64,000 nucleotides of DNA from Aquatica leii (lineage: Eukaryota > Arthropoda > Insecta > Coleoptera > Lampyridae). This document shows positions 12,441 through 23,176 of this stretch, in pieces. Each line of letters starts with the position of its first letter. The stretch's first letter is position 1. The DNA lies in the NCBI GenBank assembly GCA_035610365.1, contig CM069438.1, forward strand, positions 53,812,837 to 53,876,836, given 5' to 3'. The translations under genes were made by a program, and so were the position numbers. Under the pieces are notes generated by a model. The model was not told the DNA's origin, did no database searches, and saw only the letters and a list, made by a program, of their open reading frames with translations.

Positions 12441-13391
12441 GAACGGGACAAACAAGTATCCAAAACGTTCATACACACGAAAGCAAATTGAGATGTTTTC
12501 AAAAAACACATGGCAGGGTATATAAAAACAGTAAACATTAGCAAAATCAAAACAGCATAGAGCCTAAACACGACAACAATAAACATCACCAATAACATAA
12601 TAAAAGCATGTAAAAATAGTATGCCCTTTAGCTCTCCAAAAAATAAAAACAGAAATACAAAATACTGGTGGTCCAAAGAACTAACAGCGCAAAGAAGCGC
12701 AGTAAGAAAACACAGAAGGGAATACCAAAACTGCCAAGACCCAGAAAAAGTAAAATGAAACTAGAGGAATATAAGAGGCTTAGGAACTTATAAAAAAACA
12801 TTAAAAGAGAGCAACTTACAATTCTTTTGGGGGTACTGCACCGCACTTAACTCCAAGGATCCGTGGCACATTCCCTATAAAATAATATCTAGCAAGACAA
12901 ATAAAAAATCATAAATGAACACAATTAAAGACAAAGACGGAAAGTGTACTACATCAGACGAGGAAATTAGCTTAGTTCTGCTCGAAAAATACTGCCAACA
13001 CTAGGCAAAACACTCACCGAGCTGTTCACAAACCGCCTTGAACACTTCCTGGAAAAAAACTCCTTGCTAGACAACGAACAATATACCTTTACAAAAGCAA
13101 GAACCACGACGATGGCAATTCAAAAGGCACTGGAAGTAGTCAATAACAATAAAAAACAAAGAACACACAGCCTAGTGGTGACATTAGATCTCCAGAATGC
13201 ATTCAACATGGCATGGTATCTATCGATAATAGCACAATTAGGGGAGTGGAACGCTTCAGGAAATCTTTCAGAAACTACTCGCAGCTTTACACAAAACAGG
13301 AAAGGTTAAAGCGGTTCAATAACAAATGACATAAATAGAGGTTGCCTAGAAGGGTTTTGCTTAGGGCCAGTCCTCTGAATAATAATAATGG

Positions 13392-13395
13392 AGAG
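13392..13395. repeat. Target site duplication AGAG (left)
   Basis: AGAG immediately left of the LTR start TGTAATAAAA. Together with the identical AGAG at 14,478-14,481 it marks the insertion. With one AGAG and no LTR the LINE frame reads IIIMES directly into WFQKMREK, in phase, which supports the boundary to the base. Confidence 0.85.
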
Positions 13396-14477
13396 TGTAA
13401 TAAAAAATACAGTGACGGAATAAAGAATGTATAATAAAAAGTAAAAATACATTTAATTTGACCACGGCAAGCAATCGTAAGCACAGACCTCTGGGTGATG
13501 GGTTGAATGGAAATAATTACAAAGACGTGAACTCCGTTAATTTATTAATTATAACTTAATATACTATTTACATTAGAGAACAATGAACAATATTTGAATT
13601 AAACATATTTAGAATAAAACAGTATTTAAAATAAAATATTAGGGCGCCAACCACATTTAAGTGATGAATGAAAAGCGTAAAATCTTACATCTAATTATTA
13701 ATTATTGATATTAAATGCAAATGTCGTAAACGTTTGATTTGTTATGAGTGAAAAGTTTTAATAACACAATTTAATTATTTGAAGATAAAATGCAGTATCT
13801 TAATTTTAGTTGACTCACCATGTTTAATATAACGTTATCGGATATCTTCTATTTTTAGCACCTACTTTGTTCTTGTGATAAAATTCTTCTAAAGGAATGT
13901 AGATTTCAAAACACACCAGCAAGCATGAATTATCAATGTATAATAAACTTCATTAACGAAAAATCCAGTAATTAAAAAGATCCAAAATAAAAATCCAATA
14001 AACGAAAAGATCCAATAAAAAGAAAGATCCAAATAAAAAGACCCTAAATATAAATAATTAGAATGGTTTTTTGAATGACATCATGTACTCACGCTGCGTT
14101 TAGAATGCAACGGCCTTCAAAATAAATTCCTTTGTCTAACGATTGCGCAATATTGCGAAAGCACTAAAAATGTTGAATTCAATAGAAAAATTATATCAAA
14201 ATAAGGGTAAACTCACCAATAATTAGATGGAATGAATAAAAATTAAATTACATGCGTTTTTACGCCATAATCAAGAAAATTTTGTCTTCCTCGCATCACA
14301 CACGTGAACTTCAAACGGAAGTGGAAGCTTAACCTTCTACTCAAGTCAACTACGCAGACGCTTCCGAAATACAACGAGACGTTGTCAAACTGAATAAATT
14401 TACGTGCAATATTAGTTGCAAAAATAAACGAATGTAAAATTGAATTTTAATGTAATGAACTATAACGGGACGTTACA
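13396..14477 (-). mobile_element. Solo LTR (probably Ty3/Gypsy), 1,082 bp
   Basis: Bounded by TGTAATAAAA.. on the left and ..CGGGACGTTACA on the right, that is TGTAA/TTACA inverted ends, and flanked by 4-bp duplications AGAG. On the minus strand it opens TGTAACGTCCCGTT, an opening common among Gypsy LTRs, so minus is the likely orientation. No coding sequence inside. The interior has a short AT-rich direct repeat around GATCCAATAAA/GATCCAAATAAA (about 13,978-14,040). A GGGCGCC at about 13,652 resembles part of a Lys primer site but is internal. Most simply a solo LTR left by recombination between the two LTRs of a full element. Confidence 0.75.
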
Positions 14478-14481
14478 AGAG
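14478..14481. repeat. Target site duplication AGAG (right)
   Basis: Matches 13,392-13,395 exactly; the LINE RT frame continues immediately after it with CTGGTTCCAAAAAATGAGG. Four-base duplications are typical of Gypsy-type integrases. Confidence 0.85.
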
Positions 14482-15176
14482 CTGGTTCCAAAAAATGAGG
14501 GAAAAAGCTAACGATAACCTGCACGTACAAGCTTTTGCAGACGATCAACTATTAATAGTCAGCGGCAGCTCAGCAAAAAACATCGAAAAACAATGGAATG
14601 ACATTTGGCAAGCATGCGCAAACTGGGCACAAACGCATAAACTCACCTATGCCGAGAAAAAAACAGAAATACTTTTCTTTCCAGCTAAATAATACATTAG
14701 ACCACCGGCAATAAAAATAAAAAACTTGCTAACAAAAATAACCGACATCACCATCGACATAAAGAGACACCTATGGAAAGTAAAAACAAAGCTAGAACAA
14801 CTGGCAAACAATCTGTTTGCAGTAGCAGGAAAAACATGGGGTTGGAAGACGGAAATACTAAGCCAACTGTACAAGCAGGCCATAAAACCAGTTATAATGT
14901 ACGGATCTGAAATATGAGGGAAGAAGATCACGGACGCTCGAGTAAAACAAATTCTCGACTCTACAACGAGACCAATATTACTAAGAATCACAAAGGCTAC
15001 AGAACAACACCCACAAGAGCTCTAGAAGTAATAGCCGGAATAAGCCCGATATGGGCGGAAATAACGGCATCGTGCGAAATACACAAAATGGAACGGAAAA
15101 CACCAGTAGCGGCTAAAATGCATATCCACCCGGCATTAAGTGCCACCCTCTTCAATGAAATAACAGAAACAAAGAA

Positions 15177-15456
15177 AAACGATTTCGTTATCTATACAGA
15201 CGCGTCAAAGATCGAGGAAAGAGCAGCATCAATCGCAGTAATAGAAAAAGGTAACCAAGAAATAGCAGCTATCCAACTAGCGCTGGAATGGATAGACATG
15301 CACGCAGCCCCGGGATGCAAAGCTACCATTAAAACTGACAACAAGGCGGCAATAGCGCAAATTAGACAAATAAAGCCCAAAACAAAAATGATAGCACGCA
15401 TCCAAAAAATAGCACAAGCAATACACATAATGAACAGCGAAATTGAAATTGAATGA
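15177..15456 (+). pseudogene. I-group LINE RNase H domain
   Basis: NDFVIYTDASKIEERAASIA gives the first catalytic aspartate (YTDASK); AAIQLALEWIDMHAAPG is the helix that carries the glutamate; ATIKTDNKAAIAQIRQIKP gives the TDNKAA motif with the third acidic residue. It degrades the RNA of RNA:DNA hybrids during element copying. It is preceded in frame (14,914-15,170) by a connection region including RALEVIAGISPIWAEI, a stretch conserved in R1/I-type ORF2 proteins. This is the best preserved coding block of the element (180 codons without a stop). Confidence 0.8.
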
Positions 15457-15938
15457 GTAAAAAAAAATGAAAAAGCACACAGAAGAGCAACAAGGTACAC
15501 AGCGAACGAGCGGTTGAATGTAGAGCTATCTAAGCAAGCTGCCAAACAAAAAATTATCGACAAGACAATAGAAATATGGCAAAAGATATGGGTAGACAAT
15601 TATATAGAATAGTACCCACAGTAAGATCAGAAAGGTTGCAATTGATAGCGGAAGCAGTGTGGGTAGCAACGGAGCATAGACCCTCCTACGAATACTACAG
15701 CAGGTTCAAATTAAGCAATTCGGAAAGATTATGCCAGTGCGAGAAAACCGACAGTGAGCACATACTGTATGAATGTAAGGAATCAAGAAGGGTAGAAACA
15801 AGGACTAACCTGGTAAGGAAACTTGGAGACATAAGAGAAAAATGGCGGCTAACCAACGAAAATCAGGGGAATCTCAAAGAAATAGTAAAAATACTCGACG
15901 AAATTCTACCCCTTTTTATTTTAGACGAAGAAAGATAA
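15457..15938 (+). pseudogene. I-group LINE ORF2 C-terminus with CCHC motif
   Basis: After a stop at 15,454 the reading continues as AHRRATRYTANERLNVELS (end of RNase H, about 15,475-15,530), then a frame change leads into 15,576-15,938. The latter holds CQCEKTDSEHILYEC at about 15,733-15,777, a C-X-C-X6-H-X4-C knuckle found at the ORF2 C-terminus of R1/I-type LINEs, and ends with ILPLFILDEER and a stop. Confidence 0.75.
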
Positions 15939-16879
15939 GTAGAGGTAACAACAAAACATAGGTACCAGGTATAGGACGAACGGAACGAGGGCAGAGGCAT
16001 ATAAGTTAAGTAAATGTATACGTATTTTTTAAGAGCGGAAAAGTTCTAAGAGCAAGGAGAAGGCAGATCAGTCATCGAAACTAGACACAACAGACGTGTG
16101 AAGCTTTTCCGTGGACGGGGCCTAACCGGGCAAATGGTGTCCAAAGCTAACCACCCAGGCTAGGCCCTCTCGACCTCTTCTGTACCTGCAAGGTGAGTGT
16201 GAGCAGAAGTACCATCTTAAGGAAAAACTGCAAGCTTATTAACTAAACCCAGAGCACGCTCTGCAGAGGGTGGGAGAGATGACGAAGGTTTGGTGGGTCA
16301 AATCAGCGGGGGAAGGGTCACACGCTTATAGAATCATCAACCATTTGCAATCATTGGCCAAACCGGACTCGCAGAACAATTCCGGGAGACAGACCAAAGC
16401 CTAGGATTACGTAGTAAGTCGAAAATACAAAGCAACTTAAACAAAAGAATACAAACAACTTCGGTTTCCCCGCTCATTTTGGAAGGTGGAGGCGGTGGGT
16501 TCTTTACGACTGTGGTAGATAGAGGATTAAAGTTAAAGCCTAATACTGAAAGGTAGAAAGGCTAAAGAAAAACTAGTTTTTCATAAATTAAATCACTGTC
16601 GGAGAAACAAGCCCTCCCCTACCATGCTTTACTGCAACAGAAGTCGGCCTTTCCTCTTCCTCCAGACTAGGTCTGAAGTTTGAATCAAACTTTCGGAATT
16701 GGGTAGATTAATTATTGATCTAAATCCGCAACCCACAGACGTTATACCGCCATAGAAAGAAGTCAATCCAAAGATTAGCATTGACCAAGTCCAAACTTAC
16801 GCTCAAACTTGGAATTTGGCAATGATCCATTTTAGAGGCAATAACACCACATGGTGAAATGTAGGCCCGTGTCAGTCAT
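15939..16879 (+). other. 3' UTR of the I-group LINE
   Basis: Non-coding sequence between the ORF2 stop and the point where PLE coding resumes. Includes a moderately GC-rich stretch (GACGGGGCCTAACCGGGCAA near 16,114). No poly(A) tail is visible at the 3' boundary. Confidence 0.55.
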
Positions 16880-17700
16880 TTAGTTCACATCTGTACTGGA
16901 GAACCCAGTATCGATGCTATCTAGAGAGGACCGCAAGGAGACGACAAGATGTCTTCGTAACCAGAAAGGCCGGTGGCTTATTGGGTCATCAGGTACGCAA
17001 GAAACCGACACACACGAATAGATATCTAAACGTGCAATCACATTACCATCCGATGCAGATACTAGAAGTGTTTCGCACCCTGACGAAGAAGGCAAAAGTG
17101 ATATGTGAATCAGGATTCTTAAAAGAGTAAATAAAACATCTACAAGTGTTCTACTGAGAAATAGATACCACAGAAGAAATATTTTCAACGCGATCCGAAG
17201 ACAACCGATAGAGAAACCAAGACAAGAAAATACTAAAACAACAGCATTCCTACCATACATTCAAAGATGCACGGTCAAAATAAATAAAACGCCTCAAGCA
17301 AAATAAAATAAAAGTGAGAGAGATATCAACCATGTTCCCGAAAAAAACCAAGAAAAAACTGCAAGATCCCGGAGTCTAGAGTATTCACTGCTCCTGTGAG
17401 AAGATATACATAGGACAGACCGGAACGAAGATAAATACGTGACTAAACAAACACATTGCAAACACGAGAAGAAATAGCATAAAATCGGAGGTAACGGAAC
17501 ACGCCTAGACCACAAACCATGCAATCAACTTTGACGGAAGCAGGTCACTTGCCAGAATCAGACACTTTTGGGCAAGGATCTACAAGGAAGTAATAGAGAT
17601 CCAGAAGGTTGACGCCAATTCCAATAATGACGACAGAATAGAGCTTCCTTCGACATGAAATACTTGAAACCAAGGGTAAACAAAACAGTTTCAGAAATCT
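16880..17700 (+). pseudogene. Penelope-like element, RT end and GIY-YIG endonuclease (3' part of split copy)
   Basis: Continues the PLE frame broken at 9,436: DVFVTRKAGGLLGHQV then KKPTHTN at about 16,950-17,015 (canonical FLDVLV.RK.DG.LGH.VYRKPTHTD), YLNVQSHYHPMQ, FRTLTKKAKVICESGFLKE, then a linker, and a GIY-YIG domain at 17,370-17,660: GV*SIHC.CEKIYIGQTGTKINT, HIANTRRNSIKSEVTEHA and INFDGSRSLARIRHFWARIY. Such C-terminal endonucleases cut the target in PLE transposition. Stops at several points. Same family as the inverted piece at 7,925-8,670. Confidence 0.85.
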
Positions 17701-19260
17701 TCTAAAAAAGGTCACGAAATCATGACCAAAACGTCAAGAAACCAAATCCATCAGCGACGCGGAAACCAAAGTTCAACATTAGACGAGTGCCGCAAAAGTC
17801 TAAAAGCAAGAATAGTCTTATGTGATCGGTTTTGGCAGAATTCTGTGCTTGCTACTGACTTCTGCAAATCCTCGACCTCTGGAAAGACGAATAATTTCTA
17901 CAAAGTTTTCTTTCTTAACATCACTGATTTGAACACAATCGGTCCCTTTTCAAAAAACCTCAATTTTATATTCGCGTGCGTCCTCTTCATCATTGTTATT
18001 GTTGAAATAATGTCTTCCGGATGTTGCAGTGACGTTTTGGCTGCTCGTGCTGACGGTTTCTTTAAAAGATTTGTGATGCTATGCTCCGTTGATCCATGTC
18101 AGGTTCTTCTCCCCGTTGCTGCGACCAACACGTGGCGCTTAATTTTGTAAAAATACGACATCTAAACACTACGGCGGTACAGAATATGGTTTAACGTACA
18201 GAAGAAGCACTTGTCCGCGAGAAGATGTGTGACACGTACCATCAATTACACTATAACTGAGCTGTATATTGTCCAAAAGCCTATTTTAAATGTATACGAC
18301 ATTTTGTCCTACTTCGACCCCGTGCCCTTCTCCATCCCCTTCTGCGGTAATTGTTTTTATTTGAAATAGAGAATAACGTGCACCTCAAACCTTTACTTTT
18401 AGTTAACCTGACAGACTCCTCCCTTATTTGCAGAAGAAAAAAAAGTCTTTTTAAAGTACCGACACAGCAAGAAAGTTTCACTTATGCACGCGCTTTTTGT
18501 ACACCCGTTTGCTTCTATGCCGGAACTAACAGAGACTTTGTTCCTTTTCCCATCGATACGAAATTAAAGTCTTACATACTCTATCCCTGTAAAATCGTAA
18601 TCCCTGTTAGCTTTCCAGTTTCTTGTTTTCTCTAGTACTACGAGAGATTTTCAGTCTTACATTTTTACATAGCGAGTTTTTAATTCTTGTAGCCAACCAA
18701 AGCGACATATTTTGTGTCTTAGTTTGTTTTTCCTTACCCGGCCCAGAAGAACAAGAACAAACCGATCAACATTTTTCTCTGAATTTGATCAGATTTCTTC
18801 TCTCTGATGAAGAATTGAATGAGTTTAAGATGAAAATGATCTGTAACGTATGTCTAGACTTATTTTTCCCTTAACTAATTCTTTAACTCTCTTTTTAGAT
18901 AATTTCGTAATAAACATCCTTGACTGAAGTATGTTTTTGTCTTAACAAGTTCCTTATCTCCGTCCTGACGATCTTATGCTAGACCACAGGTTGGCTTAGG
19001 CCCTATTAGAATAATTACAACTAGCATATTTGCTAATAGATCTGCTGAGTCTTCTTGATGGCAGACAGGGTCACAATAGAGAAATGATGGAAAGATTAAA
19101 GAAAAAACCAATCGGTGACAAATACATTGTGGGAAACATTTTGACAGCCTATGGAGCGAGTGAAAAGCTGAGTTAACATGGCGACATAATTGGAAAGAAT
19201 GATCTATCCAAGAAATATCGATTATTAAAGATGACCGTCTTGTAGAATGGAACGACCATT
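17701..19260. other. PLE tail, then unassigned sequence
   Basis: 17,722-18,150 holds a 142-codon open frame with no recognisable motif. It overlaps a stretch around 17,990-18,040 (AATGTCTTCCGGA.., here ATAATGTCTTCCGGATGTTG) that resembles the end of the 57.9-59.4-kb PLE (AGAATGTCTTCCGGGTTTAG), so this is probably the PLE's 3' tail rather than a gene. From 18,150 to 19,260 several short plus-strand frames (such as 18,351-18,635) show no family I know. Confidence 0.35.
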
Positions 19261-19264
19261 CCTT

Positions 19265-20100
19265 CTACAACAATTTTAGCATGGCCGCGTAAAAACCATC
19301 GAAACCAAATAAATATGGTTTGAGACCTAATGGGATATAACTTAAGGCCGTTGAGCTGATACCATTTTGAAATTTTCTTAATGTCTTGGTTAAGATTTGA
19401 TAATCCAACTTCGGGATCAATTTTATCGATCTCCTATAGACTTGCATGTCATCTGCAAACAGATACTGTTTGGAGGCATTTAATTTGCCAGGTAGATCGT
19501 TTATAAAAAAAGAAAATAGAAGCGATAGGATTGTCCCCTGTAGCACACCACACGCCAATAATCGTAAAACAGACAATAAATTGCCATGCTGGACTTGTTG
19601 AATTTTGCCAGTAAGATACGAAAACAACATTTTGTAGAATGAGGAGAACAGTGAATAGTTGTTATATAGTTCACCAAAAGAGAATGTCAATTCAGCCAAA
19701 GGCGTTACTTATGTCCAAAAGCGTCAATACCACACTGTCAATAGATGCCTTGAAGTCATTAGTCATTTTGAACAGAGCTGTGGCACAGTTATGGTTAGGC
19801 CTAAACCTAGACTAATTTGGAACTTACGCCTGGTCGATATAAGCGGTGAGCTCATCATGTAAAACGTATTTAAATATCAACTATTCCATGCTTCCTAATA
19901 TTACGACATAGCGTCCGAAAAAACAGATTAGGTTGAAGATCATAAGGAATGTATTCTCTTTTAGCATTTCTAATTGCGGTTTTGCACTTATTCCTTAACA
20001 CTCTAAATGTTCTCTATAAACATTGTCTCTGTCTTTAATCATTTTCAATATTTGGGTATTAAACCAAGGAGTAACTAGATCTCTCACTCTAAATCTTTTA
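19265..20100 (-). pseudogene. Jockey/CR1-like LINE reverse transcriptase fragment
   Basis: Minus strand, read from 20,100 down. A KRFRVRDLVTPWFNTQILKM run and DRDNVYREHLEC (about 20,095-20,010) are the pre-RT region seen in Jockey/CR1 ORF2. Then RFRPNHNCATALFKMTNDFK near 19,815-19,755 (canonical SGFRPNHSCTTAL), SYLTGKIQQVQHGN near 19,620-19,575, CGVLQGTILSLLFSFFINDL at about 19,555-19,495 (canonical GVPQGSILGPLLFxLYINDL) and KQYLFADDMQVYR at about 19,470-19,430, the catalytic ADD box. Two or more frameshifts; both ends are missing. Confidence 0.85.
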
Positions 20101-20104
20101 ATAG

Positions 20105-20446
20105 GAGCAACTTGACCAAGTAGGTAGATGACCATTACCGTGAATCTGTCCACCTACTTCAAATGCTGCATCTCATGGGATTTCTGCAGCGCATTGTAAC
20201 CACGTATGCAATTCTCATCTATAACGTAAAAGCAAGTAAGGCGCTAAGACGTCCTTCAATAAAATAAGGTGCACGGCACCACGCGTTGACGGAAAAACGA
20301 TGTTGGTGGTTGTTTCGTGTGAGTTTAGATCCATCCAAATGTGGGAATTACGTGTGTGCTAATACGATTCCGTGTGAATTGAGCCTCATCCGTCAAAAGT
20401 ATGTGTGAAATAAGTTTATGACAGTCTGCCAACAACCTTTTACAAT
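20105..20446 (-). pseudogene. IS630/Tc1-mariner-type transposase fragment
   Basis: Minus strand from 20,446: RLLADCHKLIS then ILLTDEAQFTRNRIS (about 20,440-20,360), which corresponds to the ILFTDEATFTR.G segment of a widespread insect DDE transposase family; the D is a catalytic position. Next, out of frame, RFSVNAWCRAPYFIEGRL (about 20,300-20,250; canonical SVNVWCGIIG..GPYFFDG) and NCIRGYNALQKSHEMQH near 20,210-20,160. At least three frameshifts within 340 bp. It ends abruptly at 20,105 against the LINE fragment and at 20,446 against the primer-binding site. Confidence 0.6.
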
Positions 20447-20450
20447 TTTT

Positions 20451-20469
20451 TGGCGCCCAACGTGGGGCT
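20451..20469 (+). promoter_or_regulatory. LTR retrotransposon primer-binding site (tRNA-Lys type)
   Basis: TGGCGCCCAACGTGGGGCT is the complement of the CCA-ended 3' tail of arthropod tRNA-Lys and a standard primer-binding site of LTR retrotransposons. It is preceded by TTTTACAATTTTT, like an LTR end in CA plus a short spacer, but the bases immediately upstream read as transposase on the other strand, so no LTR is evident. Strand-specific: only the plus orientation makes a PBS. Confidence 0.65.
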
Positions 20470-22330
20470 AATATTTTTTTGCCTTTATGTTACATTTCAT
20501 CATGTTACTTTATTGTTGTAGTATTTAAGTGCCAAACATCATTTTTTGTGCATAAATTTTCCTCTGTAACTTATCTTTTTGTTATTAATTTATTGCTTTT
20601 AAGAATTGTGCGTATGGATCAAATTAAAACAAATTACATAAAAATTTTTTATCAGTTTAATCATGTAATTTAATTTCGTTAGATTAATTAATTTTTTTCG
20701 TAGTTTACATAATTAATTTAGTAGAAAAATTTGTTGTTTTAAAACTCTCTAATGTAACCGGTAATTAATTCATTAGTGTGCAAAACGAAGATCATTTATT
20801 AAAGAGCTTAATGTTCAAGTAAAGCACAACTAATTTGTAATTTTAATGTTGATAAATTCAAAAGTCGGGATCTTAATTTTGTTATGGATTACGTTTTGAA
20901 TAAAGTAAAATAAATTAGTAATATTATAACTGACTTTTAGAAAAGATTTAGTGTAGTTGTACTACGGCAAAATCTAAAAAGTTCAATATCAATTGTAAAG
21001 TCAATTACTTTAAAGCTTTAATACCGTTAAATTTACACACGAAAGCAATCTTTGGCCGTTAAAAAAACTTATACCATAAAAACTTTCAGGTTTGTACCCG
21101 TTTTATTTAGTTAAGCGATCCCAAAATTTATTGCCTAATTTTTTAGTTATTAATGGTATAACAAACGTCTACAGACAAGTAATATTAGAAGTGTCGAAAA
21201 GAGCACAGATTTCCTTTAATCCATAATTTATGCTTGGATTCTTTAAATTTTAAACTGCAGATTTGGTGTTTACCTCACCTTTCGTGAAAAAAATTAATTA
21301 ACCGTGATTTTGTTGTTCAAAATTTAATCGTTATCTTTTAAAAAACGTTTCAGCATAATAAAGAGATATCTGCGTTAATACTGAAAATTAAAGATTATAT
21401 TTACCGCAGTCCAGACTCAGCGCCATCTACAAAATCAATACCAAACTCCCCAAAAAAAAAACACTAACGAAACATTTGAAACAATACTAAATTGGTAAAT
21501 TTAGAAATCGGTCCGAGTAATTCTAATTAATTCAATATATCGAATGCAGTTTGGGAGTAATAAAAAATAAAAAAACTGTAATTTTTAGAAGAATTTTCCG
21601 CGCCGGTTTAGTTTTCCACCGCGAGGTGTCGCGACTCGTCACGTTGGAAAATTTTCACGTCGTTACTCAAAAACTGAATGCAGAAATTTTATGCTAATTG
21701 TGACTTTTCATTATTTTTCACAACACTTCAATGTATAAAAATAACCGGAAAACTTGTTTTTCTTTTACTATAACGTTATTTTTCCGTAATGATTAATTAC
21801 CGCATGTATTTTTTTTAAACAAAACGACTCCGGACATTTTCTCGACGGGTTCTAATTTATTTTAAGATTACCAAAGAAAATATTATTTTCCGGTTTGTTA
21901 CAAAACAGTTTCGAAACGATTTTAATAAATCCTCAAGGTGCGCATTTGCAATTTTAGATACAAGAAATGTAAAAAAAATTTGAACGAGTTTTTATTGGGT
22001 TGTATATACTTTTGAGTTTCATTAATATTTCATGATTTAGCTGTATCGATTTAAAAGATTTTACTATTTATAGGATGTGTAGTTTTATTTACGTGTTTTG
22101 GAATATATTCGTGTTGTTGGCGTTAATAATAAAACGTGATTTGTCAGTGTCTTTATTAGAATCCTTTAGTCTACAAACGCTCAGGATTCAATGCCTAATA
22201 ACGTTTTCTTTAGTATTAAATTTTCAGATTTTTTCTTTCTCTACTTTTCAGTACAATGCCAGTTTCTTTCAATTTTTCTAGTATCACAAATTTTTGTAAT
22301 AAGGCGGTTTTTTTAACTTTATCCAAGACG
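20470..22330. other. AT-rich non-coding stretch after the PBS
   Basis: Could be the leader of the LTR element whose PBS is at 20,451, but no gag, pol or second LTR is seen. Only short, AT-driven open frames. A GCGCCGGTTTAGTTTTCCACC patch near 21,600-21,660 stands out as GC-richer. Nothing else recognised. Confidence 0.35.
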
Positions 22331-22364
22331 TGGTTGGTTCAGCGTCCCTACATTGCAGTCTCTT

Positions 22365-22550
22365 TGGTTATCTGATTTTTACTCCTTCAGCAGTTTTGTC
22401 TGGTCTATGAAGTCCAGAAGCTTATTCCCAGAGGCTTTTCACAACTTATCATCAGTTTGCTATGGTTTGCCGAGAATCGTTGTGCGTTGCATTTGGTATG
22501 CTGTGCAATCACACAGCAGCTTCTGCGGAGTATATTTCAAGCTGACAGGT
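22365..22550 (-). pseudogene. LINE ORF2 C-terminal fragment
   Basis: Minus-strand reading from 22,550: SLKYTPQKLLCDCTAYQMQR, TTILGKP, then NKLLDFIDQTKLLKE ending at a stop near 22,370. The pattern L.C.....R...LG.P followed by (L)L.FI..T.LL.. and a stop is the usual end of RNase-H-bearing LINE ORF2 proteins (after the C-terminal knuckle). One or two stops interrupt it. The plus-strand 123-codon frame over the same bases has no motif and is taken as its shadow. Confidence 0.4.
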
Positions 22551-22559
22551 ATGCAACTT

Positions 22560-23107
22560 TCCACTCACAGTCGTGTTAAAGATCAAATTTCAACATTTCT
22601 GATAAATCTTTTTGCAAAAAAAAATGATAATACGGATGTATTTGAACTTCATTTTCCGTTTGACCATTGTTTGCTTTGGATGTCGTTTAAAGAATCGTTT
22701 GGTAAGTGCAGATTTTTCTTCTGAACACACCCATCTTACGTAAAACTTTTTAGGGAAAAATCTTTTCAATACAAACGGTATCAATACCCGCTTGATGTTG
22801 AGCTTCGCTAAAAGCACGTAAAAGGTGCTACTAAATGTCCTGCTTATGATGCTAATTTGCTATTTTGTCGAGGACAAAGATTGACAACTGAACTACTATT
22901 GGCTTCGGTGTAATTTACCCTTAGTGAAAAACTCAAAAATTCCTACCTTGAGCACAATATCATCTTCTTTACCTAAACTCAAGGTTTACTTAACCCTCGA
23001 CTCATGCGAACGCGATCGACAAACACGGTTGTCAGTGAGGGGATGAAGTCCGCTAGTAACACAATGATTTCCGCGTCTTGTTACACGGTGCATTAATCAT
23101 TTAAGTC
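22560..23107. other. Left flank of the satellite, nothing recognised
   Basis: Mixed sequence without motifs. It does not continue the satellite's terminal inverted repeat: the similarity to the right flank stops at 23,108. Confidence 0.4.
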
Positions 23108-23176
23108 AAAATTAACAATAGTTTATGCCTAATCGAATTTGTTGCTAACTATAATCAAAAAACGACAGAGAATCGA
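23108..23176 (+). repeat. Satellite-terminal inverted repeat, left arm
   Basis: First monomer of the array in a diverged form (AAAATTAACAATAGTTTATG, CGACAGAGAATCGA). These 69 bp match the reverse complement of 28,377-28,445 with 2 mismatches. Both differ in the same ways from the array consensus (ATAATCGACAGTAATTTATA; CGACGTAGAATCGA). Confidence 0.85.

Larger units (their letters stand above)
12860..14920 (+). pseudogene. I-group LINE reverse transcriptase, split by an LTR
   Basis: Left part: a DPWHIPYKIISSK run near 12,857, LTELFTNRLEHFLEKNSLLD near 13,015-13,075, QYTFTKARTTTMAIQKALE near 13,080, LVVTLDLQNAFNMAWY near 13,170-13,220 (the first catalytic aspartate), RGCLEGFCLGPVL near 13,339-13,377 (canonical RGCPQGSxLGPxLW). 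The frame then enters IIIMES, where the LTR begins. It resumes with WFQKMREKANDN at 14,484 and FADDQLLIVSGS at about 14,535-14,570, the catalytic (Y/F)ADD box, followed by KTEILFF and LSQLYKQAIKPVIMYGSEI. Upstream of the LTR one stop lies where the W of the LGPxLW box is expected. Confidence 0.85.
9437..16879 (+). mobile_element. I-group LINE (EN, RT, RNase H), near full length, inserted in a PLE
   Basis: A non-LTR retrotransposon of about 6.4 kb plus a 1,082-bp LTR insertion. Order: 5' leader (9,437-10,476), ORF1 gag-like with CCHC knuckles (10,477-11,660), APE endonuclease (11,830-12,440), RT (12,860-13,395 and 14,482-14,920), RNase H (15,177-15,456), C-terminal CCHC motif (about 15,730-15,775), 3' UTR (15,939-16,879). 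The coding strand is strongly A-rich, unlike the R1-like copies. It interrupts PLE coding sequence between a PHG box on the left and a DVFVTRKAGG stretch on the right. A candidate target duplication is ATAGTGCACATCAG (9,423-9,436) and TTAGTTCACATCTG (16,880-16,893), 11 of 14 identical. RNase H places it in the I/LOA/R1 grouping rather than L1 or RTE. Confidence 0.8.

Noticed and set aside
10834-12846. Long leucine/phenylalanine-rich minus-strand frames, membrane-protein-like
   Set aside because: They are the antisense of the A-rich I-group LINE coding strand; reverse complement of Lys/Asn codons gives Leu/Phe.
13640-13660. GGGCGCC in the 1,082-bp insert as a primer-binding site marking an LTR end
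   Set aside because: It lies about 250 bp inside the TG..CA ends that are fixed by the AGAG duplication and the resumed LINE frame, and lacks the rest of the tRNA match.
17722-18150. 142-codon plus-strand frame as a possible gene
   Set aside because: No motif; it overlaps PLE-tail-like sequence and starts right after the PLE endonuclease. Kept only as unassigned.
20451-20469. Possible tRNA-Lys gene on the minus strand
   Set aside because: Only the 3' 19 nt match, including CCA, which nuclear tRNA genes do not encode; no D-arm or anticodon arm beside it. A primer-binding site explains it.
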